Shown here piece by piece: positions 19,056 to 27,263 of a stretch of 64,000 bases of DNA. The stretch comes from Bacillus sp. FSL H8-0547. Lineage in GTDB: Bacteria; Bacillota; Bacilli; Bacillales; Bacillaceae. How positions within the stretch are numbered: position 1 is the first letter of the stretch; the number at the start of each line of letters is the position of its first letter. The notes under the pieces were generated by a model that saw nothing but the letters and a program-made list of their open reading frames with translations, was not told the origin of the DNA and searched no databases. Location of the stretch: assembly GCA_038002745.1 (NCBI GenBank), contig JBBODD010000001.1, forward strand, positions 2,604,001 to 2,668,000. Reading direction: 5' to 3'. A program made the translations under genes and the position numbers.

Positions 19056-19835
19056 TCAAACTCTGTCAGGAAAGCTGACCCGGTATTTCTGGTAATTAGT
19101 CATCAAAAAATTTCTTTGTTCATCTATAAACAGCTTGTTGTTCTCGACTGTATTGATGTATGAGTCATAAACAGCGAATCCGTATACTGAAGGAACAAAC
19201 ATCAGCCATGATGGATTCAGAATGTTCGTTGCCTGCTCAATCTCTCCCAAAAACAGAAAATGAACAGCGAGAAGGCACTTGGAATAATAGACGAAAACAA
19301 CCGTCCAGATCAGGGCGAAAAATCCGGTAATAAGGCGGTGAATATACAGCTGACCGGTTCCAGGCATCAGAAAGGACCAGACGACAGCCATCCGGGGATT
19401 GCGCTTGTCTAAATAGTTGATTTCCATGGCTCCGATTGTAAAGGTGTTAAAGGGTGCGTTTTCACGTTCGGCAAGCAGATAGACCCGGTTGGAATCGACC
19501 GTTGTGCGGTAGCTGTCCCAGATGGCAAATATGTAGACGGGAATATATAAGAGGGTCCACCGGTAATCAAGGGCTTCGCGCGCTTTATCAATTTCTCCGC
19601 AGAACGAATAAACCATTGCGATGTTCAAGTGAGATTGCATATTAATAAAGACTTCCCATACGAAAAGGAGCAGTCCCCTGAAATATTTGGACAGAAGGAG
19701 ATGGCCGAATCCGGGAAATGCCGCGGACCACCATGCAATAATGTATGGGTTTCTTAAGTGGAATTGAGTTGTCCCAAACATGCTCAAATGAGCTTTATAC
19801 CGCCTGTGCTGATTGGATCCAGTGAAATTTTCCAT
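19056..19835 (-). CDS. Membrane protein made of two TM2-like repeats
   Basis: 259 residues. The chain is a clear internal duplication. Residues ~28-115 and ~145-235 share NPxxAxxW, a PGFGHLLL versus PGTGQLYI turn, a tandem helix pair, a GEI(D/E)xA motif and a final AxYDSYxxTV segment (AIWDSYRTTV versus AVYDSYINTV). The PG-G-LY pattern resembles TM2-domain or small multi-TM proteins that insert hairpin helices. Five or more helices are predicted. Function unknown. It is first in a two-gene operon with the glycine-zipper protein. Confidence 0.7.
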   Translation of the reverse strand: MENFTGSNQHRRYKAHLSMFGTTQFHLRNPYIIAWWSAAFPGFGHLLLSKYFRGLLLFVWEVFINMQSHLNIAMVYSFCGEIDKAREALDYRWTLLYIPVYIFAIWDSYRTTVDSNRVYLLAERENAPFNTFTIGAMEINYLDKRNPRMAVVWSFLMPGTGQLYIHRLITGFFALIWTVVFVYYSKCLLAVHFLFLGEIEQATNILNPSWLMFVPSVYGFAVYDSYINTVENNKLFIDEQRNFLMTNYQKYRVSFPDRV

Positions 19836-19985
19836 CTTTTACGCTGCTTTCTTGGTTAGTTATTCTTGAGTACTATCATTTCCTTATTTATGGAATACAT
19901 GCAGGGAGGCAGAGGGCTTGTATTTATTCTTTTCTGGAGATATCTGTATAATAGATGATGAGTATGCATGATGGGGGAAAAAACA

Positions 19986-21746
19986 ATGAAAGAACAAGGA
20001 TACGGAGACAGACTGCGGCTTTTTTATGAACTGATTCGCGACACAAAACCGTCTAAAGCGAGATTGGCGGCTGCAGGCATTCTAAGCGTCATTTCCACGC
20101 TTGCAGGTCTTGTTATTCCGCTTTTCACAAAAAATCTTATTGACGATTTTAGTTTTGAGAAAATTGGAGCCTTCCATATTGTGCTCTTATTATCAGCCTT
20201 TGTCGCACAGGCGGTTACGAGCGGAATTTCCATTTATCTTTTGAATTATGTCGGGCAGCATGTGGTTGCCAAGCTTAGAGAACGTTTATGGAAGAAGCAT
20301 ATTCATCTTCCGGTTTCATTTTACGATCATCACAAGACAGGTGAAATGATCAGCCGGATGACAAATGATACAGCCATTTTAAAAGGGCTGATCACTGATC
20401 ACATCACCAATTTTTTTACAGGCATCATCGCCATAATCGGCTCGTTCGGAATTCTGCTTTACCTAGACTGGCAGATGACGCTGATTATGCTTGCCCTGAT
20501 TCCTCTTTCAATCATGATTCTGCTTCCTCTTGGAAGAAGAATGTACAAGGTTTCAAAAGGACTTCAGGATGAAACAGCACGGTTTACTTCTCTATTGAGT
20601 GAAGTGCTGTCCCATGTACGCCTCGTGAAATCATCGAACGCTGAAAAAAAAGAATATGAATCAGGTAAAGAGGGGGCTTTCCGCTTGTTTTCCTTTGGCC
20701 TTTCGGAAGCAAAGATTCATGCGCTGATCGGACCGCTGATCTCTTTTGTCATTATGTCGCTATTAGTCATCATCCTTGGATACGGCGGACTAAGAGTGCA
20801 GTCCGGCGCCATCTCATCTGGAGATCTCGTCGCATTTATTCTGTACTTGTTTCAGATCGTCATCCCGATGACCCAGTTTACGGCGTTCTTTACTCAGCTT
20901 CAAAAAGCAATGGGAGCCTCAGAGCGCATGATTGAGATCCTTGGGGAAGAAGAGGAAAGCTTATCTGCAGGAAAAGAAGTGAAGAGCATTGCAAAACCGA
21001 TCATCTTTCATGAGGTTGATTTTGCCTATAAAAATGACCCGATACTAACCAAAGTGGCGATGGAAATTGAACCGGGTAAAACGACTGCCATTGTAGGTCC
21101 GAGCGGAAGCGGCAAAACAACGTTATTTTCATTGATGGAACGCTACTACAAGCCAACCGGCGGAGCAATCTTGCTTGGTGAAGATGGAATTGAAGAGTTT
21201 TCCCTTCAGTCATGGAGAGAGCAAATCGGGTATGTTCCGCAGGAAAGTCCCATCACATCTGGGACTGTCAAAGAAAATATTTGCTACGGATTAACCCGTG
21301 ATCCCAAAGACGATGAGATTGTCCGGGCTGCTGAAATGGCGTATGCCCACCAATTTATTGAAGAATTTCCGGAGGGGTATCATACACAGGTCGGAGAAAG
21401 AGGCGTCAAGCTCTCAGGCGGACAGCGGCAGCGGATCGGAATTGCAAGAGCGCTGCTGCGCGATCCGAAGCTGCTGCTCCTTGACGAAGCAACATCAAGC
21501 CTTGACAGCCACTCAGAAATTGTCGTTCAAAAAGCACTCGGCAATTTGATGAAGGGCAGAACAACGCTCGTTATTGCCCACAGACTGTCAACGGTCATCG
21601 ATGCTGATAAAATCATCTTTTTGGACAAAGGAAAAGTCACGGGTTCTGGAACACATGAACAATTGCTCGAATCGCATGCGATGTACAGAGAGTTTGCTGT
21701 GCAGCAGCTGAAGCTTCAGAATATAGGATTAAACGGAACTGTCTGA
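19986..21746 (+). CDS. bmrA: Multidrug ABC exporter, half transporter (BmrA-like)
   Basis: 586 residues from ATG 19986 (GGGGG at 19973); the in-frame ATGs at 19968 and 19971 are worse placed. Exporter-type membrane domain with six helices (about 25-310), then an ATPase: Walker A GPSGSGKTT (about 371-379), signature LSGGQRQR (about 475-482), Walker B LLLLDEATSSLD and H-loop AHRLST. Works as a homodimer. Length and sequence character agree with B. subtilis BmrA (YvcC), but specificity cannot be read from sequence. A -10 TATAAT lies at 19947. Confidence 0.85.
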   Translation: MKEQGYGDRLRLFYELIRDTKPSKARLAAAGILSVISTLAGLVIPLFTKNLIDDFSFEKIGAFHIVLLLSAFVAQAVTSGISIYLLNYVGQHVVAKLRERLWKKHIHLPVSFYDHHKTGEMISRMTNDTAILKGLITDHITNFFTGIIAIIGSFGILLYLDWQMTLIMLALIPLSIMILLPLGRRMYKVSKGLQDETARFTSLLSEVLSHVRLVKSSNAEKKEYESGKEGAFRLFSFGLSEAKIHALIGPLISFVIMSLLVIILGYGGLRVQSGAISSGDLVAFILYLFQIVIPMTQFTAFFTQLQKAMGASERMIEILGEEEESLSAGKEVKSIAKPIIFHEVDFAYKNDPILTKVAMEIEPGKTTAIVGPSGSGKTTLFSLMERYYKPTGGAILLGEDGIEEFSLQSWREQIGYVPQESPITSGTVKENICYGLTRDPKDDEIVRAAEMAYAHQFIEEFPEGYHTQVGERGVKLSGGQRQRIGIARALLRDPKLLLLDEATSSLDSHSEIVVQKALGNLMKGRTTLVIAHRLSTVIDADKIIFLDKGKVTGSGTHEQLLESHAMYREFAVQQLKLQNIGLNGTV

Positions 21747-21767
21747 GAGATCGGACAGTTTTTTTTT
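21737..21767 (+). terminator. bmrA-like gene terminator
   Basis: AACTGTC / GACAGTT arms with loop TGAGAGATCG and nine T residues. The stop codon lies in the loop. Confidence 0.85.
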
Positions 21768-21803
21768 GATTGATTTTGACTGTGTTTATGAGTTTTATGA
21801 ACA

Positions 21804-21859
21804 TTTTTGATTGTTTTTGGATGTTTTTGATTGATTTTTGAAAGGGCTTACGTTACTAT
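21804..21859 (+). promoter_or_regulatory. fru operon promoter with phased T-tracts
   Basis: TTGATT (21831-21836), 17-base spacer, TACTAT (21854-21859). Four TTTTTG blocks start at 21804, 21814, 21824 and 21835, that is one per helical turn, upstream of and into the -35 box. They could be DeoR-type (FruR) direct repeats or intrinsic DNA bending. TGAAAGGGCTTACG (21839-21852) is 12 of 14 from a cre box but breaks its central CG. Confidence 0.6.
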
Positions 21860-21893
21860 TAGGTCATAAAGTTGAAACAGACGGAGGGGCGCT

Positions 21894-22646
21894 ATGATTA
21901 CACAAGAACGGCACCGCTTGATCCTGTCGGTTTTGCAGGAAAAGCAAGTAGCGACTATACAGGAGCTGGTAGATGCAACGGATTCATCAGAATCAACCAT
22001 CAGAAGAGATTTAAGCCAGCTGCAGAAGGAAAAGAAGCTTAAGCGTGTCCATGGGGGGGCATCTCTCCTCCATCAAAAGGGCGAAGAACTCAGTGTAAGC
22101 GAAAAGGCCCTGAGACATTCGGAAGAAAAAGAGCGGATTGCCAAAGCAGCCGCGGCGATTGTGAAGAACGGCGACAGTATTTATATAGACGCGGGAACGA
22201 CGACGATGCAGATGATTCCCTACCTGAAGGGTAAAGAGATAACGGTTGTGACAAATGGCGTTACCCATCTCGAACCGCTGCTTGAACAGGGCATTCCGAC
22301 TTTCTTGACAGGAGGAATGGTTAAGCCTAAGACAAGGGCATTGATTGGCAGTGAAGCTCAGAAAGGGTTAAGTTCGTACCGTTTTGATAAATGTTTCATG
22401 GGCGTGAACGGCATTCACGCCGAAGCGGGGTTTACGACTCCAGACCCGGAAGAAGCGGCAATGAAGAGGCTTGCTGTTTCTCTGTCTCAGGAGGCATATG
22501 TACTGGCAGATGAGTCGAAGTTCAATGAATGGTCTTTTGCAAAAATTGCAGACCTCAGTGAGGCTGTCATTCTCACTAATGAACTTGAAGAAGATGCCGC
22601 TTATGAATATATGGAAAAAACAGTGATAAAGGTTGTGGCACCATGA
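21894..22646 (+). CDS. fruR: DeoR-family repressor of the fructose operon
   Basis: 250 residues. N-terminal DeoR helix-turn-helix (about 1-56: RLILSVLQEKQ, SESTIRRDL, KRVHGGA) and a C-terminal sugar-phosphate sensor domain with DAGTTT (about 100-105), VTNG and the GFTTPDPEEAAMK segment. The usual inducer is fructose 1-phosphate. It is the first gene of fruRKA and overlaps fruK by four bases, so it is autoregulated with the operon. Confidence 0.92.
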   Translation: MITQERHRLILSVLQEKQVATIQELVDATDSSESTIRRDLSQLQKEKKLKRVHGGASLLHQKGEELSVSEKALRHSEEKERIAKAAAAIVKNGDSIYIDAGTTTMQMIPYLKGKEITVVTNGVTHLEPLLEQGIPTFLTGGMVKPKTRALIGSEAQKGLSSYRFDKCFMGVNGIHAEAGFTTPDPEEAAMKRLAVSLSQEAYVLADESKFNEWSFAKIADLSEAVILTNELEEDAAYEYMEKTVIKVVAP

Positions 22647-23554
22647 TTTATACATGTACGCTGAATCCCTCCATCGATTACGTGATAGGGGTCGATGATT
22701 TTAAGGAAGGTCAAATTAACCGCACAAAAAACGAGAATATGTTTCCGGGCGGAAAAGGCATCAACGTGTCAAGAGTTTTAAAGCGCCTTGGGGCAGACAG
22801 CAAGGCTATCGGCTTTACCGCAGGATTTACCGGCAGCTTTATAGAGGATTTTCTGGCTGAAGAACAAATCACAAGCCATTTTATCCCTGCAGATGGTTAT
22901 TCACGGATAAATATTAAACTCAAATCCAGCACTGAAACGGAAATAAACGGGCAGGGTCCGGAAATCCGGGAAACCCAGAAGCAGCAGCTGCTGAAGAAAA
23001 TATCTGCCTTGCAGGAGGGTGACATTCTAGTCCTTGCAGGCAGCATACCAAAAAGTCTCGGAGAAGATTTTTACAGAGAGGCAGCCCAAATTGCCCGGGA
23101 TGCAGGTGTGAAAACGGTGATCGATGCCTTCGGCAATGCATTAAAGAACACGTTCAGCATGAAACCGTTTCTGATTAAGCCGAATCATCATGAGCTTGGA
23201 GAATTGTTCGGCACAGACATACGCAGTGCAGATGAGGCTGTAGTGTACGGACGAAAGCTTCTTGATGAGGGTGTCCAGAATGTCATTGTATCCATGGCGG
23301 GAGACGGTGCTGTATTTATCAATCAGGAATCGGCGTTTATTGCAAATGTTCCAGCTGGAGAGATCAGGAATTCAGTAGGAGCGGGAGACTCAGTTGTAGC
23401 CGGATTTCTCGCAGGATATACGATGCACGGCGATGTGAAAAAATCATTCCGTCAGGGGGTTGCAGCGGGCAGCGCAACTGCCTTTTCAGAGGATCTTGCA
23501 CAAAAAGAACTCGTCCAGGAGCTCATTAAAGAGATAACAGTTGAAGAGATTTAA
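22643..23554 (+). CDS. fruK: 1-phosphofructokinase
   Basis: 303 residues, the family length. PfkB-fold kinase phosphorylating fructose 1-phosphate to fructose 1,6-bisphosphate. Motifs: TLNPSIDYV at the start, FPGGKGINVSRVL near 33 and GAGDSVVAGF near 247 with the catalytic Asp. ATGA overlap with fruR and a 21-base gap to fruA with a good ribosome site. Confidence 0.93.
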   Translation: MIYTCTLNPSIDYVIGVDDFKEGQINRTKNENMFPGGKGINVSRVLKRLGADSKAIGFTAGFTGSFIEDFLAEEQITSHFIPADGYSRINIKLKSSTETEINGQGPEIRETQKQQLLKKISALQEGDILVLAGSIPKSLGEDFYREAAQIARDAGVKTVIDAFGNALKNTFSMKPFLIKPNHHELGELFGTDIRSADEAVVYGRKLLDEGVQNVIVSMAGDGAVFINQESAFIANVPAGEIRNSVGAGDSVVAGFLAGYTMHGDVKKSFRQGVAAGSATAFSEDLAQKELVQELIKEITVEEI

Positions 23555-23575
23555 AGAGGGAAAGGGGAAGAAACA

Positions 23576-25444
23576 ATGAAAATTACGGATTTATTGACGC
23601 GGGATACAATCATTCTGGATTTGCGCGCCAGCACTAAACCGGCAGTGATAGATGAATTAATTGAGATTCTTCACAAATCCGGAAAGCTTAAAGATAAAGA
23701 AGGGTATAAAAAAGCAATTCTGGCCAGAGAGGAACAAAGTACAACAGGAATCGGCGAAGGGATTGCCATTCCTCACGCCAAGACGAATGCAGTGGCAGAA
23801 CCTGCTATTGCCTTTGGCCGGTCCAGGCAGGGAGCAGACTATGAATCTCTCGACGGTCAGCCTGCCCATTTGTTCTTTATGATTGCTGCTTCTGAGGGCG
23901 CAAATAACGAGCATTTGCAAACGCTTTCCAGACTGTCCGGCTTTCTGATGGATCCTGCTTTTAAAAAGAAGCTTGAGAATGCCGGAACAGCAGATGAGAT
24001 TTTGAACGCAATAAACGAAAAAGAAAAGGAAATGGAAGAGGAGGAGGCTTCAGAACCGGCTGCTTCAGGTAAAATGATTCTTGCCGTCACTGCCTGTCCT
24101 ACAGGAATTGCCCACACGTACATGGCAGCTGATGCCCTCAAAGCGAAAGCAAAAGAAATGAATGTCCCCATCAAAGTGGAGACAAACGGTTCAGGCGGCA
24201 TTAAAAATGCGCTGACAGAGGAAGACATTGCAGAAGCTGCAGCCATTATTGTCGCTGCCGACAAGCAGGTGGAGATGGACCGGTTTGCAGGCAAGCATGT
24301 GATACAGGTTCCTGTCGCACAAGGTATCCGCAAGCCGCAGGAGCTCATTCAAAAAGCTCTTGACCAGGATGCTCCAATCTATAAAGCAAGCGGAGAACCA
24401 AAAAAATCTGCAGAAGGCAAGTCCGGAAGATCCGGTTTTTACAAGCATTTAATGAGCGGTGTGTCCAACATGCTCCCGTTTGTAGTCGGAGGCGGGATCT
24501 TAATTGCCCTGTCATTCGTCTTTGGAATCAACGCTGCCAAGCCTGATGATCCTTCTTATCATCCGATTGCAGAAGCGCTCAGCACGATTGGCGGAGGCAA
24601 CGCCTTTTATCTCATGATTCCTGTTCTTGCAGGATTCATCGCGATGAGTATTGCCGACAGGCCGGGATTTGCACCAGGTATGGTCGGCGGGCTGATGGCG
24701 GCAACTGGCGGAGCCGGGTTCCTTGGAGGCTTGATTGCCGGATTTCTTGCAGGTTATCTTGTTGTCGGACTTAAAAAGGCGTTCAGCGGTCTGCCGGGTT
24801 CACTTGAAGGAATTAAACCGGTGCTGCTGTATCCGCTGTTTGGCATCCTTTTGACCGGACTGATTATGATGTTTGTTGTCGTTGAGCCGGTCAAGGCCAT
24901 TAATGACGGGCTGACTGTCTGGCTGAAAGGCATGGGAACAGGCAACCTCGTATTGCTTGGACTGATTCTTGGAGGCATGATGGCAGTAGATATGGGAGGC
25001 CCAATCAACAAAGCGGCCTTCACCTTTGGAATCGCCATGATCGATGCCGGCAACTTTGCTCCTCATGCCGCTATTATGGCAGGGGGAATGGTGCCTCCGC
25101 TTGGGCTTGCCCTTTCTACGACATTCTTTAAAAAGAAGTTTACAAAAGCTGAAAGAGAAGCAGGGAAAACAAATTATGTGATGGGAGCAACCTTTATTAC
25201 AGAAGGAGCGATCCCGTTTGCAGCCTCAGATCCTGCCAGAGTCATTCCGGCAGCTGTCATTGGTTCGGCTGCTGCAGGAGCACTGACAATGATCTTTGGC
25301 ATCGGACTTCGTGCCCCGCACGGAGGAGCATTTGTTATTCCGATTGTTGATGGAAATCCATTGCTTTACATCGCGGCTATTTTAACAGGAGCCGTCATCA
25401 CAGCGGTTATGGTGGGAATCCTCAAGAAGGACGCAAAAGAATAA
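23576..25444 (+). CDS. fruA: Fructose PTS enzyme IIABC
   Basis: 622 residues. EIIA (about 1-148) with phospho-His67 in IAIPHAK, a charged linker (150-165), EIIB (about 167-265) with phospho-Cys174 in TACPTGIAH, and the membrane EIIC (about 290-620) with GGGILIALSF, GFIAGF-type glycine-rich helices and GAIPFAASDP. It imports fructose as fructose 1-phosphate, the substrate of FruK. Last gene of the operon, with a strong terminator. Confidence 0.95.
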   Translation: MKITDLLTRDTIILDLRASTKPAVIDELIEILHKSGKLKDKEGYKKAILAREEQSTTGIGEGIAIPHAKTNAVAEPAIAFGRSRQGADYESLDGQPAHLFFMIAASEGANNEHLQTLSRLSGFLMDPAFKKKLENAGTADEILNAINEKEKEMEEEEASEPAASGKMILAVTACPTGIAHTYMAADALKAKAKEMNVPIKVETNGSGGIKNALTEEDIAEAAAIIVAADKQVEMDRFAGKHVIQVPVAQGIRKPQELIQKALDQDAPIYKASGEPKKSAEGKSGRSGFYKHLMSGVSNMLPFVVGGGILIALSFVFGINAAKPDDPSYHPIAEALSTIGGGNAFYLMIPVLAGFIAMSIADRPGFAPGMVGGLMAATGGAGFLGGLIAGFLAGYLVVGLKKAFSGLPGSLEGIKPVLLYPLFGILLTGLIMMFVVVEPVKAINDGLTVWLKGMGTGNLVLLGLILGGMMAVDMGGPINKAAFTFGIAMIDAGNFAPHAAIMAGGMVPPLGLALSTTFFKKKFTKAEREAGKTNYVMGATFITEGAIPFAASDPARVIPAAVIGSAAAGALTMIFGIGLRAPHGGAFVIPIVDGNPLLYIAAILTGAVITAVMVGILKKDAKE

Positions 25445-25450
25445 TCTTGA

Positions 25451-25484
25451 AACGGGCGCTGAACGAATGGGCGCCCGTTTTTTT
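25451..25484 (+). terminator. fru operon terminator
   Basis: AACGGGCGC / GCGCCCGTT, a 9-bp perfect stem, then seven T residues. Confidence 0.92.
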
Positions 25485-25544
25485 ACACGCCGGCCATTTT
25501 TCTGGTACAATGCATTCACCAACAATTCATGGAGGAATGCGATT

Positions 25545-25847
25545 ATGTCTGACATTATCTATTACGATTTCTGGTATTTAAAATCAGAAGAAATCAATCT
25601 TGACGGCACTGACACTGGAGCCGTTGCTTATGAGGTTGGAATTAATGTGTTTGCTGATGAGGAATTTATGCATCTGCTTGATGATGTGCGGATATCAGGG
25701 CTCGGCAAAGAAGAAATGCTTGCTTTCAGTCTTCAGAATCCTGAGCAGCTTTGTACAAAGCTTGAGGAAGAAGGACTTCACAGTGTAGCAAGTGACATCC
25801 GGTCTTCAGGTTTTTATTTTGTCATGGGTGAAAAAATGACGGTGTAA
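25545..25847 (+). CDS. Small acidic hypothetical protein
   Basis: 100 residues from ATG 25545, with GGAGG at 25531. Upstream in-frame codons exist but lie within the terminator region. Strongly acidic, with alternating beta-like and helical patterns (DIIYYDFWYL, INVFADEEFMHLLDDV, SSGFYFVMGEKM). No signal or membrane helix. A TACAAT -10 lies at 25506. No family recognised. Confidence 0.65.
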   Translation: MSDIIYYDFWYLKSEEINLDGTDTGAVAYEVGINVFADEEFMHLLDDVRISGLGKEEMLAFSLQNPEQLCTKLEEEGLHSVASDIRSSGFYFVMGEKMTV

Positions 25848-25862
25848 CCCGGGGCGCTGTAA

Positions 25863-25892
25863 TTGACCGTTGCACATCAACCGGGGTATAAT
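25863..25892 (+). promoter_or_regulatory. Promoter of the Mn-riboswitch operon
   Basis: TTGACC (25863-25868), 18-base spacer, TATAAT (25887-25892), a good SigA promoter about 25 bases before the aptamer. Confidence 0.75.
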
Positions 25893-25916
25893 AGAAATAA
25901 CATCATATCTATTCCT

Positions 25917-26010
25917 TAAAGGGGAGTAGCTTTAACAGCAAAGTCGTCATTACGGGACCGTTTCCCCGGCTTTGCTGGCAGCAATCCGCTGTTAGCGAGA
26001 CCTTTGCCGA
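25917..26010 (+). ncRNA. yybP-ykoY manganese riboswitch
   Basis: The aptamer hallmarks are present in order: AAAGGGGAGTAGC, a variable GCAAAG hairpin with CGTCATTACGGGACCG, CCCCGGCTTTGCTGGCAGC, and the closing GCGAGACCTTTGCC, whose CCTTT pairs with the opening AAAGG. Class established as a Mn2+ sensor that turns expression on. A terminator follows at 26034-26075. Confidence 0.92.
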
Positions 26011-26033
26011 TTTATTGGTGAAGTCTCTTTCTA

Positions 26034-26075
26034 AAAAAGACGCTGCGGCCAATTCATTGGCCGCAGCGTCTTTTT
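26034..26075 (+). terminator. Riboswitch expression-platform terminator
   Basis: Long perfect stem AAAAAGACGCTGCGGCCAA / TTGGCCGCAGCGTCTTTTT with loop TTCA. It lies between the aptamer and the lipoprotein gene, so it is the regulated attenuator; Mn binding should prevent it forming. Confidence 0.9.
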
Positions 26076-26124
26076 GCATATTACAGAGGGAATAGCAGGT
26101 GGAAAATGGAAGGGAGCGGTTTAA

Positions 26125-26571
26125 TTGAAATGGATGATGAAACTAATTGCTGTTTTAACCATCGTGTTTCTTAGCGGATGTTCTTTTCTGCAGGAGGTTA
26201 ATTCGACACTTGAATATGCCAATGATGCAAAAGATTATATGAACAAAGCAGCGGCATTTGCTGAGGAAGCGCCTGCTCTTGCGGAAAAAGCTGCCGGTAG
26301 CGGGCAGGCAAGAGCGGAATTAGAGCAAAGCCTGCTTACGATGAAAGAAGAAATTCAAGCCTTTAAAGAGATTGAGGCACCTGGTGCAGCTCAGGATGCC
26401 CATAGTCAGCTCATAACGTACAGTGAATCGCTCGAAAGCGGCATTGATTCGGCTCTTAAGCAGCTGGAGAATGGAGAATACACCCTACAGATGCTGGAAG
26501 ACTCAGAGATGATGAAAAATATAAATGAAATGAAACAGATTCTGGATCAGATCGAGCAGCTTGGCTCGTAA
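26125..26571 (+). CDS. yybP: Mn-riboswitch-controlled lipoprotein (YybP-like)
   Basis: 148 residues from a TTG at 26125 (GGAG at 26113); ATG 26134 is an alternative. Signal peptide with lipobox LSGC, so a lipoprotein on the outer face of the membrane. The mature part is helical, rich in Glu, Ala and Lys (EEAPALAEKAAG, LEQSLLTMKEEIQAFKEI). B. subtilis yybP, one of the two genes naming this riboswitch, is a small uncharacterised protein of about this size; I equate them from context and length, not alignment. Confidence 0.6.
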   Translation: MKWMMKLIAVLTIVFLSGCSFLQEVNSTLEYANDAKDYMNKAAAFAEEAPALAEKAAGSGQARAELEQSLLTMKEEIQAFKEIEAPGAAQDAHSQLITYSESLESGIDSALKQLENGEYTLQMLEDSEMMKNINEMKQILDQIEQLGS

Positions 26572-26607
26572 TAGTAAAAGACGTTTAAAACGAATGGAGG
26601 TTTTCCT

Positions 26608-27222
26608 ATGACAGTCTGGAGCAAGCTCGCTGACAGCGTGAAAATAGGCGGCAGAGGAACGAAGGCAAGGCTTTTGGGCCACAATCCGTCCCTGACGTTC
26701 ATTGGAGCAGGCAGGAGTGCATTCGTCTTTAAGCTCAGCGGCGAAGAAAAAGCGTTAAAAGTGTTCTTTCCTGATTTTACACATGTCGCAAAAGAGGAAG
26801 CTGACATTTACAGGACCCTTAAGGGGATTAAGTATTATCCTTCTTTGTATGAAGCAGGTGATAACTTTCTGGTCATCGATTACATTGAAGGCAGCACCCT
26901 GTTTGAATGTGTCAGCAGCGGAATTTCCATTACAGACGAACACATTGCGGAAGTGGACAGTGCGCTGTTATCCGCTAAAATGAGAGGATTGAACCCTTCG
27001 GATATTCACCTTCGCAACATCTTTATTACATCGGAAGGGCGAATCATGATGATTGATGTAGCAAGGTTTCGGCAGACGAAACATTGTACACAGTGGAACG
27101 ATCTGAAAACAGCTTTTCATAAATATTACAGGAAAGCCTATTTTCCTAAAAGAATCCCCGCGGCATTGATGAACGTTATCGCTGCCCTCTATAAAAAGAA
27201 ACTGATTCCGTTAGCCTCATAG
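26608..27222 (+). CDS. RIO/ABC1-type kinase-fold protein (YrzF-like)
   Basis: 204 residues, GGAGG upstream of ATG 26608. Protein-kinase fold in reduced form: glycine loop IGAGRSAFVF (32-41), ATP lysine Lys51 in ALKVF, hinge VIDYIEG, catalytic loop with Asp132 and Asn137 in SDIHLRN, and metal-binding Asp150 in MIDVARF replacing DFG. Such small kinases in Bacillus (YrzF, YbdM) have unknown targets. It is 36 bases after the lipoprotein, so it may also be under the Mn riboswitch. Confidence 0.8.
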   Translation: MTVWSKLADSVKIGGRGTKARLLGHNPSLTFIGAGRSAFVFKLSGEEKALKVFFPDFTHVAKEEADIYRTLKGIKYYPSLYEAGDNFLVIDYIEGSTLFECVSSGISITDEHIAEVDSALLSAKMRGLNPSDIHLRNIFITSEGRIMMIDVARFRQTKHCTQWNDLKTAFHKYYRKAYFPKRIPAALMNVIAALYKKKLIPLAS

Positions 27223-27262
27223 AAAAAGAGAGATCTCCCGAACGAAAGGGACCTCTCTTTTT
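27223..27262. terminator. Bidirectional terminator between kinase-like gene and yerO
   Basis: AAAAAGAGAGATCTCCC pairs with GGGACCTCTCTTTTTT (one bulge). A and T runs on both sides suit convergent genes. Confidence 0.8.
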
Positions 27263-27263
27263 T

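Noticed and set aside
21839-21852. cre site at the fru promoter
   Set aside because: Two mismatches including the central CG; kept only as a remark, not as a called site.
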